From Ptiloglossa arizonensis (taxonomy: Eukaryota > Arthropoda > Insecta > Hymenoptera > Colletidae), in contig NW_027478876.1 in the NCBI RefSeq assembly GCF_051014685.1, positions 1 to 64,000 of the forward strand: a DNA stretch of 64,000 nucleotides, written 5' to 3'. The notes under the pieces were generated by a model. The model worked only from the letters and a program-made list of their open reading frames with translations. It had not been told where the DNA came from and searched no databases. The position numbers and the translations under genes were made by a program. This document shows positions 23,201 to 34,780 of the stretch, piece after piece; position 1 is the stretch's first letter; every line of letters begins with the position of its first letter.

Positions 23201-25984
23201 ACGGGAAAAGTACGCATACCGTTGTAATCGGGCGAGTTTCTACCTTCAGATGCAACAGAAATTTTGCGGATTGGTCAATCCGTTCGCGAGATATGGCAGT
23301 TTGGAGGTAAGAAATGCTTGAGAAACTCAAAATTTTCGCAGTTCTGATGCTCGACAAGCATAACTAGAACGTTCTAGGGGAAAAGTACGCATACCGTTGT
23401 AATCGGGCGACTTTCTTCTTTCAGATGCATCAGAAATTTTGCGGATTGGTCAATCCGTTCGCGAGATATGGCAGTTTGGAAGTAAGAAACGCTTGAGAAA
23501 CTCAAAATTTTCGCAGTTCTGATGCTCGAAACGAATAACTAGAACGGACTAGGGGAAAAGTACGCATACCGTTGTAATCGGGCGAGTTTCTACTTTCAGA
23601 TGCAACAGAAATTTTGCGGATTGGTCAATCCGTTCGCGAGATATGGCGGTTTGGAAGTAAGAAACGCTTGAGAAACTCAAAATTTTCGCAGTTCTGATGC
23701 TCGAAACGAATAACTAGGACGGACTAGGGGAAAAGTACGCATACCGTTGTAATCGGGCGAGTTTCTACTTTCAGAAGCAACAGAAATTTTGCGGATTGGT
23801 CAATCCGTTCGCGAGATATGGCAGTTTGGAGGTAAGAAACGCTTGAGAAACTCAAAATTTTCGCAGTTCTGATGCTCGACAAGCATAACTAGAACGTTCT
23901 AGGGGAAAAGTACGCATACCGTTGTAATCGGGCGACTTTCTACTTTCAGATGCATCAGAAATTTTGCTGATTGGTCAATCCGTTCGCGAGATATGGCAGT
24001 TTGGAAGTAAGAAACGCTTGAGAAACTCAAAATTTTCGCAGTTCTGATGCTCGAAACGATTAACTAGAACGGCCTAGGGGAAATGTACGCATACCGTTGT
24101 AATCGGGCGAGTTTCTACTTTCAGATGCAACAGAAATTTTGCGGATTGGTCAATCCGTTCGCGAGATATGGCAGTTTGTAGGTAAGAAACGCTTGAGAAA
24201 CTCAAAATTTTCGCAGTTCTGATGCTCGAAACGAATAACTAGAACGAACTAGGGGAAAAGTACGCATACCGTTGCAATCGGGCGAGTTTGTACTTTCAGA
24301 TGCAACAGAAATTTTGCGGATTGGTCAATCCGTTCGCGAGATATGGCAGTTTGGAGGTAGGAAACGCTTGAGAAACTCAAAATTTTCGCAGTTCTGATGC
24401 TCGAAACGAATAACTAGAACGGCCTAGGGGAAAAGTACGCATACCGTTGTAATCGGGCGAGTTTCTACTTTCAGATGCAACAGAAATTTTGCGGATTGGT
24501 CAATCCGTTCGCGAGATATGGCAGTTTGGAGGTAAGCAACGCTTGAGAAACCCAAAATTTTCGCAGTTCTCATGCTCGAAACGAATAACTACAACGGCCT
24601 ACGGGAAAAGTGCGCATACCGTTGTAATCGGGCGAGTTTCTACCTTCAGATGCAACAGAAATTTTGCGGATTGGTCAATCCGTTCGCGAGATATGGCAGT
24701 TTGGAGGTAAGAAATGCTTGAGTAACTCAAAATTTTCGCAGTTCTGATGCTCGACAAGCATAACTAGAACGTTCTAGGGGAAAAGTACGCATACCGTTGT
24801 AATCGGGCGACTTTCTTCTTTCAGATGCATCAGAAATTTTGCGGATTGGTCAATCCGTTCGCGAGATATGGCAGTTTGGAAGTAAGAAACGCTTGAGAAA
24901 CTCAAAATTTTCGCAGTTCTGATGCTCGAAGCGATTAACTAGAACGGCCTAGGGGAAAAGTACGCATACCGTTGTAATCGGGCGAGTTTCTACTTTCAGA
25001 TGCAACAGAAATTTTGGGGATTGGTCAATCCGTTCGCGAGATATGGCAGTTTGTAGGTAAGAAACGCTTGATAAACTCAACATTTTCGCAGTTCTGATGC
25101 TCGAAACGAATAACTAGAACGGCCTAGGGGAAAAGTACGCATACCGTTGTAATCGGGCGAGTTTCTACTTTCAGATGCAACAGAATTTTTGCGGATTAGT
25201 CAATCCGTTCGCGAGATATGGCAGTTTGGAGGTAAGAAACGCTTGAGAAACTCAAAATTTTCGCAGTTCGGATGCTCGACAAGCATAACTAGAACGGTCT
25301 AGGGGAAAAGTACGCATACCGTTGTAATCGGGCGAGTTTCTACTTTCAGATGCAACAGAAATTTTGCGGATTGGTCAATCCGTTTGCGAGATATGGCAGT
25401 TTGGAGGTAAGAAACGGTCGAGAAACTCAAAATTATCACAGTTCTGATACTCGAAACGAATAACCAGAACGGCCCAGGGGAAAAGTACGCATACCGTTGT
25501 AATCGGGCGAGTTTCTACTTTCAGATGCAACAGAAATTTTGCGGATTGGTCAATCCGTTCGCGAGATATGGCAGTTTGGAGGTAAGCAACGCTTGAGAAA
25601 CCCAAAATTTTCGCAGTTCTCATGCTCGAAACGAATAACTACAACGGCCTACGGGAAAAGTACGCATACCGTTGTAATCGGGCGAGTTTCTACCTTCAGA
25701 TGCAACAGAAATTTTGCGGATTGGTCAATCCGTTCGCGAGATATGGCAGTTTGGAGGTAAGAAATGCTTGAGAAACTCAAAATTTTCGCAGTTCTGATGC
25801 TCGACAAGCATAACTAGAACGTTCTAGGGGAAAAGTACGCATACCGTTGTAATCGGGCGACTTTCTTCTTTCAGATGCATCAGAAATTTTGCGGATTGGT
25901 CAATCCGTTCGCGAGATATGGCAGTTTGGAAGTAAGAAACGCTTGAGAAACTCAAAATTTTCGCAGTTCTGATGCTCGAAACGA
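20211..25984 (+). repeat. Fourteen-monomer higher-order repeat, 2,450 bp, about 2.4 copies
   Basis: V monomers at 20,476, 22,926 and 25,376 and T monomers at 20,651, 23,101 and 25,551 are spaced by exactly 2,450 bases. Private markers shared by the copies are 'ggaaatgtacgc' near 21,630 and 24,080 and 'gaagcgatta' near 22,478 and 24,928. The single clear difference I noted is 'ggaggtagg' near 24,353 for 'ggaggtaag' near 21,903. The match begins after 20,210 (gat against gaa) and ends near 25,985, where 'acgattaact' and 'gcctggggg' break the pattern. This is one of the youngest tandem duplications in the window. Confidence 0.9.
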
Positions 25985-26530
25985 TTAACTAGAACGGCCT
26001 GGGGGAAAAGTACGCATACCGTTGTAATCGGGCGAGTTTCTATTTTCAGATGCAACAGAAATTTTGGGGATTGGTAAATCCGTTCGCGAGATATGGCAGT
26101 TTGTAGGTAAGAAACGCTTGATAAACTCAACATTTTCGCAGTTCTGATGCTCGAAACGAATAACTAGAACGGCCCAGGGGAAAAGTAGGCATACCGTTGT
26201 AATCGGGCGAGTTTGTACTTTCAGATGCAACAGAAATTTTGCGGATTGGTCAATCCGTTCGCGAGATATGGCAGTTTGGAGGTAAGAAACGCTTGAGAAA
26301 CTCAAAATTTTCGCAGTTCTGATGCTCGAAACGAATAACTAGAACGGACTAGGGGAAAAGTACGCATACCGTTGTAATCGGGCGAGTTTCTGCTTTCAGA
26401 TGCAACAGAAATTTTGCGGATTGGTCAATCCGTTCGCGAGATATGGCAGTTTGGAGGTAAGAAACGCTTGAGAAACTCCAAATTTTCGCAGTTCTGATGC
26501 TCGAAAAGAATAACTAGAACGGCCTAGGGG
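25985..26530 (+). repeat. Transition monomers between the 14- and 10-monomer blocks
   Basis: About three monomers that start the block type dominating the centre of the window: a 'ttttgggga' monomer with 'gtttgtagg' and 'ataaactcaac' near 26,060-26,135, a monomer with 'aagtaggcat' and 'gtttgtact' near 26,185-26,220, and a ggactagg monomer. Private changes include 'gcctggggg' near 25,998, 'gtttctatttt' near 26,036, 'ttggtaaatcc' near 26,074 and 'ttctgcttt' near 26,389. The same series returns near 30,790, 31,665, 33,415, 35,865 and 40,415. Confidence 0.75.
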
Positions 26531-29180
26531 AAAAGTACGCATACCGTTGTAATCGGGTGAGTTTCTACTTTCAGATGCAACAGAAATTTTGCGGATTAGT
26601 CAATCCGTTCGCGAGATATGGCAGTTTGGAGGTAAGAAACGCTTGAGAAACTCAAAATTTTCGCAGTTCTGATGCTCGAAACGAATAACTACAACGGACT
26701 AGGGGAAAGGTACGCATACCGTTGTAATCGGGCGAGTTTCTACTTTCAGATGCAACAGAAATTTTGCGGATTGGTCAATCCGTTCGCGAGATATGGCGGT
26801 TTGGAAGTAAGAAACGCTTGAGAAACTCAAAATTTTCGCAGTTCTGATGCTCGAAACGAATAACAAGAACGGCCTAGGGGAAAAGTACGCATTCCGTTGT
26901 AAACGGGCGAGTTTCTACCTCCAGATGCAACAGAAATTTTGCGGATTGCTCAATCCGTTCGCGAGGTATGGCAATTTGGAAGTAAGAAACGCTTGAAAAA
27001 CTCAAAATTTTCGCAGTTCTGATGCTCGAAACGAATAACTAGAACGGACTAGGGGAAAAGTACGCATACCGTTGTAATCGGGCGAGTTTCTACTTTCAGA
27101 TGCAACAGAAATTTTGCGGATTGGTCAATCCGTTCGCGAGATATGGCAGTTTGGAGGTAAGAAACGCTTGAGAAACTCAAAATTTTCGCAGTTCTGATGC
27201 TCGACAAGCATAACTAGAACGTTCTAGGGGAAAAGTACGCATACCGTTGTAATCGGGCGACTTTCTACTTTCAGATGCATCAGAAATTTTGCGGATTGGT
27301 CAATCCGTTCGCGAGATATGGCGGTTTGGAAGTAAGAAACGCTTGAGAAACTCAAAATTTTCGCAGTTCTGATGCTCGAAACGAATAACTAGAACGGCCT
27401 AGGGGAAAAGTACGCATACCGTTGTAATCGGGTGAGTTTCTACTTTCAGATGCAACAGAAATTTTGCGGATTAGTCAATCCGTTCGCGAGATATGGCAGT
27501 TTGGAGGTAAGAAACGCTTGAGAAACTCAAAATTTTCGCAGTTCTGATGCTCGAAACGAATAACAAGAACGGCCTAGGGGAAAAGTACGCATTCCGTTGT
27601 AAACGGGCGAGTTTCTACCTCCAGATGCAACAGAAATTTTGCGGATTGCTCAATCCGTTCGCGAGATATGGCGGTTTGGAAGTAAGAAACGCTTGAGAAA
27701 CTCAAAATTTTCGCAGTTCTGATGCTCGAAACGAATAACTAGAACGGACTAGGGGAAAAGTACGCATACCGTTGTAATCGGGCGAGTGTCTACTTTCAGA
27801 TGCAACAGAAATTTTGCGGATTGGTCAATCCGTTCGCGAGATATGGCAGTTTGGAGGTAAGAAACGCTTGAGAAACTCCAAATTTTCGCAGTTCTGATGC
27901 TCGAAACGAATAACTAGAACGGACTAGGGGAAAAGTACGCATACCGTTGTAATCGGGCGAGTTTCTACTTTCAGATGCAACAGAAATTTTGCGGATTGGT
28001 CAATCCGTTCGCGAGATATGGCAGTTTGGAGGTAAGAAACGCTTGAGAAACTCAAAATTTTCGCAGTTCTGATGCTCGACAAGCATAACTAGAACGTTCT
28101 AGGGGAAAAGTACGCATACCGTTGTAATCGGGCGACTTTCTACTTTCAGATGCATCAGAAATTTTGCGGATTGGTCAATCCGTTCGCGAGATATGGCGGT
28201 TTGGAAGTAAGAAACGCTTGAGAAACTCAAAATTTTCGCAGTTCTGATGCTCGAAACGAATAACTAGAACGGCCTAGGGGAAAAGTACGCATACCGTTGT
28301 AATCGGGTGAGTTTCTACTTTCAGATGCAACAGAAATTTTGCGGATTAGTCAATCCGTTCGCGAGATATGGCAGTTTGGAGGTAAGAAACGCTTGAGAAA
28401 CTCAAAATTTTCGCAGTTCTGATGCTCGAAACGAATAACTAGAACGGACTAGGGGAAAGGTACGCATACCGTTGTAATCGGGCGAGTTTCTACTTTCAGA
28501 TGCAACAGAAATTTTGCGGATTGGTCAATCCGTTCGCGAGATATGGCGGTTTGGAAGTAAGAAACGCTTGAGAAACTCAAAATTTTCGCAGTTCTGATGC
28601 TCGAAACGAATAACAAGAACGGCCTAGGGGAAAAGTACGCATTCCGTTGTAAACGGGCGAGTTTCTACCTCCAGATGCAACAGAAATTTTGCGGATTGCT
28701 CAATCCGTTCGCGAGGTATGGCAATTTGGAAGTAAGAAACGCTTGAAAAACTCAAAATTTTCGCAGTTCTGATGCTCGAAACGAATAACTAGAACGGACT
28801 AGGGGAAAAGTACGCATACCGTTGTAATCGGGCGAGTTTCTACTTTCAGATGCAACAGAAATTTTGCGGATTGGTCAATCCGTTCGCGAGATATGGCAGT
28901 TTGGAGGTAAGAAACGCTTGAGAAACTCAAAATTTTCGCAGTTCTGATGCTCGACAAGCATAACTAGAACGTTCTAGGGGAAAAGTACGCATACCGTTGT
29001 AATCGGGCGACTTTCTACTTTCAGATGCATCAGAAATTTTGCGGATTGGTCAATCCGTTCGCGAGATATGGCGGTTTGGAAGTAAGAAACGCTTGAGAAA
29101 CTCAAAATTTTCGCAGTTCTGATGCTCGAAACGAATAACTAGAACGGCCTAGGGGAAAAGTACGCATACCCTTGTAATCG
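26530..29180 (+). repeat. Ten-monomer higher-order repeat, 1,750 bp, about 1.5 copies
   Basis: About 26,530-27,430 matches 28,280-29,180 at an offset of 1,750 bases. Private markers are 'ggggaaaggtacg' near 26,702 and 28,452, 'aataacaagaac' near 26,860 and 28,610, and 'ctacctccag' near 26,916 and 28,666. A third 'ctacctccag' at about 27,616 lies only 700 bases after the first and sits in a monomer followed by gagatatggcgg instead of gaggtatggcaa, so that copy is recombined. Private changes include 'aactacaacgg' near 26,688 and 'acccttgtaatcgg' near 29,168. Confidence 0.82.
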
Positions 29181-30661
29181 GGCGAGTTTCTACTTTCAGA
29201 TGCAACAGAAATTTTGCGGATTGGTCAATCCGTTCGCGAGATATGGCAGTTTGTAGGTAAGAAACGCTTGAGAAACTCAAAATTTTCGCAGTTCTGATGC
29301 TCGAAACCAATAACTAGAACGGACTAGGGGAAAAGTACGCATACCGTTGTAATCGGGCTAGTTTCTACTTTCAGATGCAACAGAAATTTTGCGGATTGGT
29401 CAATCCGTTCGCGAGATATGGCAGTTTGGATGTAAGAAACGCTTGAGAAACTCAAAATTTTCGCAGTTCTGATGCTCGAAACGAATAACTAGAACGGCCT
29501 AGGGGAAAAGTACGCATACCGTTGTAATCGGGCGAGTTTCTACTTTCAGATGCAACAGAATTTTTGCGGATTATTCAATCCGTTCGCGAGATATGGCAGT
29601 TTGGAGATAAGAAACGCTTGAGAAACTCAAAATTTTCGCAGTTCGGATGCTCGACAAGCATAACTAGAACGGTCTAGGGGAAAGTACGTATACCGTTGTA
29701 ATCGGGCGACTTTCTACTTTCAGATGCAGCAGACATTTTGCGGATTGGTCAATCCGTTCGCGAGATATGGCAGTTTGGAGGTAAGAAACGGTCGAGAAAC
29801 TCAAAATTATCACAGTTCTGATACTCGAAACGAATAACCAGAACGGCCCAGGGGAAAAGTACGCATACCGTTGTAATCGGGCGAGTTTCTACTTTCAGAT
29901 GCAACAGAAATTTTGCGGATTGGTCAATCCGTTCGCGAGATATGGCAGTTTGGAGGTAAGCAACGCTTGAGAAACCCAAAATTTTCGCAGTTCTCATGCT
30001 CGAAACGAATAACTACAACGGCCTACGGGAAAAGTACGCATACCGTTGTAATCGGGCGAGTTTCTACTTTCAGATGCAACAGAAATTTTGCGGATTGGTC
30101 AATCCGTTCGCGAGATATGGCAGTTTGGAGGTAAGAAACGCTTGAGAAACTCAAAATTTTCGCAGTTCTGATGCTCGACAAGCATAACTAGAACGGTCTA
30201 GGGGAAAAGTACGCATACCGTTGTAATCGGGCGAATTTCTACTTTCAGATGCAACAGAAATTTTGCGGATTGGTCAATCCGTTCGCGAGATATGGCAGTT
30301 TGGAAGTAAGAAACGCTTGAGAAACTCAAAATTTTCGCAGTTCTGATTCTCGAAACGATTAACTAGAACGGCCTAGGGGAAAAGTACGCATACCGTTGTA
30401 ATCGGGAGAGTGTCTAATTTCAGATGCAACAGAAATTTTGCGGATTGGTCAATCCGTTCGCGAGATATGGCGGTTTGGAAGTAAGAAACGCTTGAGAAAC
30501 TCAAAATTTTCGCAGTTCTGATGCTCGAAACGAATAACTAGAACGGACTAGGGGAGAAGTACGCATACCGATGTAATCGGGCGAGTTTCTAATTTCAGAT
30601 GCAACAGAAATTTTGCGGATTGGTCAATCCGTTCGCGAGATATGGCGGTTGGGAAGTAAGA
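29181..30661 (+). repeat. Junction block with a right-family V-T pair
   Basis: These monomers do not fit a tandem unit. A V monomer at 29,750 is followed by a T monomer at 29,925, but both resemble the pairs at 58-63 kb more than the nearby ones at 11-26 kb. The V copy keeps 'gttcgcgag', the preceding monomer has 'cgactttc' and 'cagacatttt', and the T copy has 'ctacttt' where the left family has 'ctacctt'. The monomer before it also carries 'attattcaatcc', 'ggagataag' and the single-base deletion near 29,681. From 30,406 ('gggagagtgtc') the block matches 33,031 at an offset of 2,625 bases (15 monomers). Confidence 0.78.
29681..29683 (+). other. Single-base deletion in an A4 run (aggggaaag)
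   Basis: The monomer reads aggggaaagtac where the array has aggggaaaagtac, one A short at monomer positions 106-109. The phase moves back by one base from here: monomers begin at 175k+1 before this point and at 175k after it. It is one of only two net indels in the window and lies in a short homopolymer, so a real mutation and a base-calling error are both possible. Confidence 0.93.
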
Positions 30662-32450
30662 AACGCTTGAGAAACTCAAAATTTTCGCAGTTCTGATGCT
30701 CGAAAAGAATAACTAGAACGGCCTAGGGGAAAAGTACCCATACCGTTGTAAACGGGCGAGTTTCTACCTTCAGATGCAACAGAAATTTTGGGGATTGGTC
30801 AATCCGTTCGCGAGATATGGCAGTTTGTAGGTAAGAAACGCTTGATAAACTCAACATTTTCGCAGTTCTGATGCTCGAAACGAATAACTAGAACGGCCTA
30901 GGGGAAAAGTAGGCATACCGTTGTAATCGGGCGAGTTTGTACTTTCAGATGCAACAGAAATTTTGCGGATTGGTCAATCCGTTCGCGAGATATGGCAGTT
31001 TGGAGGTAAGAAACGCTTGAGAAACTCAAAATTTTCGCAGTTCTGATGCTCGAAACGAATAACTAGAACGGACTAGGGGAAAAGTACGCATACCGTTGTA
31101 ATCGGGCGAGTTTCTACTTTCAGATGCAACAGAAATTTTGCGGATTGGTCAATCCGTTCGCGAGATATGGCAGTTTGGATGTAAGAAACGCTTGAGAAAC
31201 TCCAAATTTTCGCAGTTCTGATGCTCGAAAAGAATAACTAGAACGGCCTAGGGGAAAAGTACGCATACCGTTGTAATCGGGTGAGTTTCTACTTTCAGAT
31301 GCAACAGAAATTTTGCGGATTTGTCAATCCGTTCGCGAGATATGGCAGTTTGGAGGTAAGAAACGCTTGAAAAACTCAAAATTTTCGCAGTTCTGGTGCT
31401 CGAAACGAATAACTAGAACGGACTAGGGGAAAAGTACGCATACCGTTGTAATCGGGCGAGTTTCTACTTTCAGATGCAACAGAAATTTTGCGGATTTGTC
31501 AATCCGTTCGCGAGATATGGCAGTTTGGAGGTAAGAAACGCTTGAGAAACTCAAAATTTTCGCAGTTCTGATGCTCGAAAAGAATAACTAGAACGGCCTA
31601 GGGGAAAAGTACCCATACCGTTGTAAACGGGCGAGTTTCTACCTTCAGATGCAACAGAAATTTTGGGGATTGGTCAATCCGTTCGCGAGATATGGCAGTT
31701 TGTAGGTAAGAAACGCTTGATAAACTCAACATTTTCGCAGTTCTGATGCTCGAAACGAATAACTAGAACGGCCTAGGGGAAAAGTAGGCATACCGTTGTA
31801 ATCGGGCGAGTTTGTACTTTCAGATGCAACAGAAATTTTGCGGATTGGTCAATCCGTTCGCGAGATATGGCAGTTTGGAGGTAAGAAACGCTTGAGAAAC
31901 TCAAAATTTTCGCAGTTCTGATGCTCGAAACGAATAACTAGAACGGACTAGGGGAAAAGTACGCATACCGTTGTAATCGGGCGAGTTTCTACTTTCAGAT
32001 GCAACAGAAATTTTGCGGATTGGTCAATCCGTTCGCGAGATATGGCAGTTTGGATGTAAGAAACGCTTGAGAAACTCCAAATTTTCGCAGTTCTGATGCT
32101 CGAAAAGAATAACTAGAACGGCCTAGGGGAAAAGTACGCATACCGTTGTAATCGGGTGAGTTTCTACTTTCAGATGCAACAGAAATTTTGCGGATTTGTC
32201 AATCCGTTCGCGAGATATGGCAGTTTGGAGGTAAGAAACGCTTGAAAAACTCAAAATTTTCGCAGTTCTGGTGCTCGAAACGAATAACTAGAACGGACTA
32301 GGGGAAAAGTACGCATACCGTTGTAATCGGGCGAGTTTCTACTTTCAGATGCAACAGAAATTTTGCGGATTTGTCAATCCGTTCGCGAGATATGGCAGTT
32401 TGGAGGTAAGAAACGCTTGAGAAACTCAAAATTTTCGCAGTTCTGATGCT
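30662..32450 (+). repeat. Five-monomer higher-order repeat, 875 bp, 2 copies
   Basis: 'aaaagtacccatacc' recurs at about 30,736 and 31,611, 'aagtaggcat' at about 30,907 and 31,782, 'tggatgtaag' at about 31,176 and 32,051, and 'ctggtgctcg' at about 31,393 and 32,268. The order is gggga/gtagg/ataaactcaac, then aagtaggc/gtttgtact, then ggactagg/ggatg, then ctccaaatttt/aaaagaataac/gggtgag, then ttgtcaatcc. The match ends near 32,450, where copy 2 continues with cgacaagcataac instead of cgaaaagaataac. Confidence 0.87.
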
Positions 32451-34780
32451 CGACAAGCATAACTAGAACGTTCTAGGGGAAAAGTACGCATACCGTTGTA
32501 ATCGGGCGAGTTTCTACTTTCAGATGCAACAGAAATTTTGCGGATTGGTCAATCCGTTCGCGAGATATGGCAGTTTGGAGGTAAGAAACGCTTGAGAAAC
32601 TCAAAATTTTCGCAGTTCTGATGCTCGAAACGATTAACTAGAACGGCCTAGGGGAAAAGTACGCATTCCGTTGTAAACGGGCGAGTTTCTACTTTCAGAT
32701 GCAACAGAAATTTTGCGGATTGGTCAATCCGTTCGCGAGATATGGCGGTTTGGAAGTAAGAAACGCTTGAGAAACTCAAAATTTTCGCAGTTCTGATGCT
32801 CGAAACGAATAACTAGAACGGCCTAGGGGAAAAGTACGCATACCGTTGTAATCGGGCGAGTTTCTACTTTCAGATGCAACAGAAATTTTGGGGATTGGTC
32901 AATCCGTTCGCGAGATATGGCAGTTTGTAGGTAAGAAACGCTTGAAAAACTCAAAATTTTCGCAGTTCTGATGCTTGAAAAGAATAACTAGAACGGCCTA
33001 GGGGAAAAGTACGCATACCGTTGTAATCGGGAGAGTGTCTAATTTCAGATGCAACAGAAATTTTGCGGATTGGTCAATCCGTTCGCGAGATATGGCGGTT
33101 TGGAAGTAAGAAACGCTTGAGAAACTCAAAATTTTCGCAGTTCTGATGCTCGAAACGAATAACTAGAACGGACTAGGGGAGAAGTACGCATACCGATGTA
33201 ATCGGGCGAGTTTCTAATTTCAGATGCAACAGAAATTTTGCGGATTGGTCAATCCGTTCGCGAGATATGGCGGTTTGGAAGTAAGAAACGCTTGAGAAAC
33301 TCAAAATTTTCGCAGTTCTGATGCTCGAAAAGAATAACTAGAACGGCCTAGGGGAAAAGTACCCATACCGTTGTAAACGGGCGAGTTTCTACCTTCAGAT
33401 GCAACAGAAATTTTGGGGATTGGTCAATCCGTTCGCGAGATATGGCAGTTTGTAGGTAAGAAACGCTTGATAAACTCAACATTTTCGCAGTTCTGATGCT
33501 CGAAACGAATAACTAGAACGGCCTAGGGGAAAAGTAGGCATACCGTTGTAATCGGGCGAGTTTGTACTTTCAGATGCAACAGAAATTTTGCGGATTGGTC
33601 AATCCGTTCGCGAGATATGGCAGTTTGGAGGTAAGAAACGCTTGAGAAACTCAAAATTTTCGCAGTTCTGATGCTCGAAACGAATAACTAGAACGGACTA
33701 GGGGAAAAGTACGCATACCGTTGTAATCGGGCGAGTTTCTACTTTCAGATGCAACAGAAATTTTGCGGATTGGTCAATCCGTTCGCGAGATATGGCAGTT
33801 TGGATGTAAGAAACGCTTGAGAAACTCCAAATTTTCGCAGTTCTGATGCTCGAAAAGAATAACTAGAACGGCCTAGGGGAAAAGTACGCATACCGTTGTA
33901 ATCGGGTGAGTTTCTACTTTCAGATGCAACAGAAATTTTGCGGATTTGTCAATCCGTTCGCGAGATATGGCAGTTTGGAGGTAAGAAACGCTTGAAAAAC
34001 TCAAAATTTTCGCAGTTCTGGTGCTCGAAACGAATAACTAGAACGGACTAGGGGAAAAGTACGCATACCGTTGTAATCGGGCGAGTTTCTACTTTCAGAT
34101 GCAACAGAAATTTTGCGGATTTGTCAATCCGTTCGCGAGATATGGCAGTTTGGAGGTAAGAAACGCTTGAGAAACTCAAAATTTTCGCAGTTCTGATGCT
34201 CGACAAGCATAACTAGAACGTTCTAGGGGAAAAGTACGCATACCGTTGTAATCGGGCGACTTTCTACTTTCAGATGCATCAGAAATTTTGCGGATTGGTC
34301 AATCCGTTCGCGAGATATGGCAGTTTGGAAGTAAGAAACGCTTGAGAAACTCAAAATTTTCGCAGTTCTGATGCTCGAAACGATTAACTAGAACGGCCTA
34401 GGGGAAAAGTACGCATTCCGTTGTAAACGGGCGAGTTTCTACTTTCAGATGCAACAGAAATTTTGCGGATTGGTCAATCCGTTCGCGAGATATGGCGGTT
34501 TGGAAGTAAGAAACGCTTGAGAAACTCAAAATTTTCGCAGTTCTGATGCTCGAAACGAATAACTAGAACGGCCTAGGGGAAAAGTACGCATACCGTTGTA
34601 ATCGGGCGAGTTTCTACTTTCAGATGCAACAGAAATTTTGGGGATTGGTCAATCCGTTCGCGAGATATGGCAGTTTGTAGGTAAGAAACGCTTGAAAAAC
34701 TCAAAATTTTCGCAGTTCTGATGCTTGAAAAGAATAACTAGAACGGCCTAGGGGAAAAGTACGCATACCGTTGTAATCGG
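31566..34780 (+). repeat. Ten-monomer relationship, 1,750 bp offset
   Basis: About 31,566-33,030 matches 33,316-34,780 at an offset of 1,750 bases. The marker 'gtacccatacc' lies at 31,609 and 33,359, 'ctggtgctcg' at 32,268 and 34,018, and 'gatgcttgaaaag' at about 32,970 and 34,720. Small differences appear near 32,508 ('gggcgag' against 'gggcgac') and near 32,525 ('gcaacag' against 'gcatcag'). The match stops at 'gggagagtgtc' near 33,031, which was itself copied from 30,406. The five-, ten- and fourteen-monomer units here share one core series. Confidence 0.8.

Noticed and set aside
25900..26305. Overlapping 77- and 106-codon minus-strand open frames
   Set aside because: Both read the same two transition monomers in different frames. 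The longer length comes from private substitutions removing stops; a 106-codon frame is not remarkable among 365 variant monomers.
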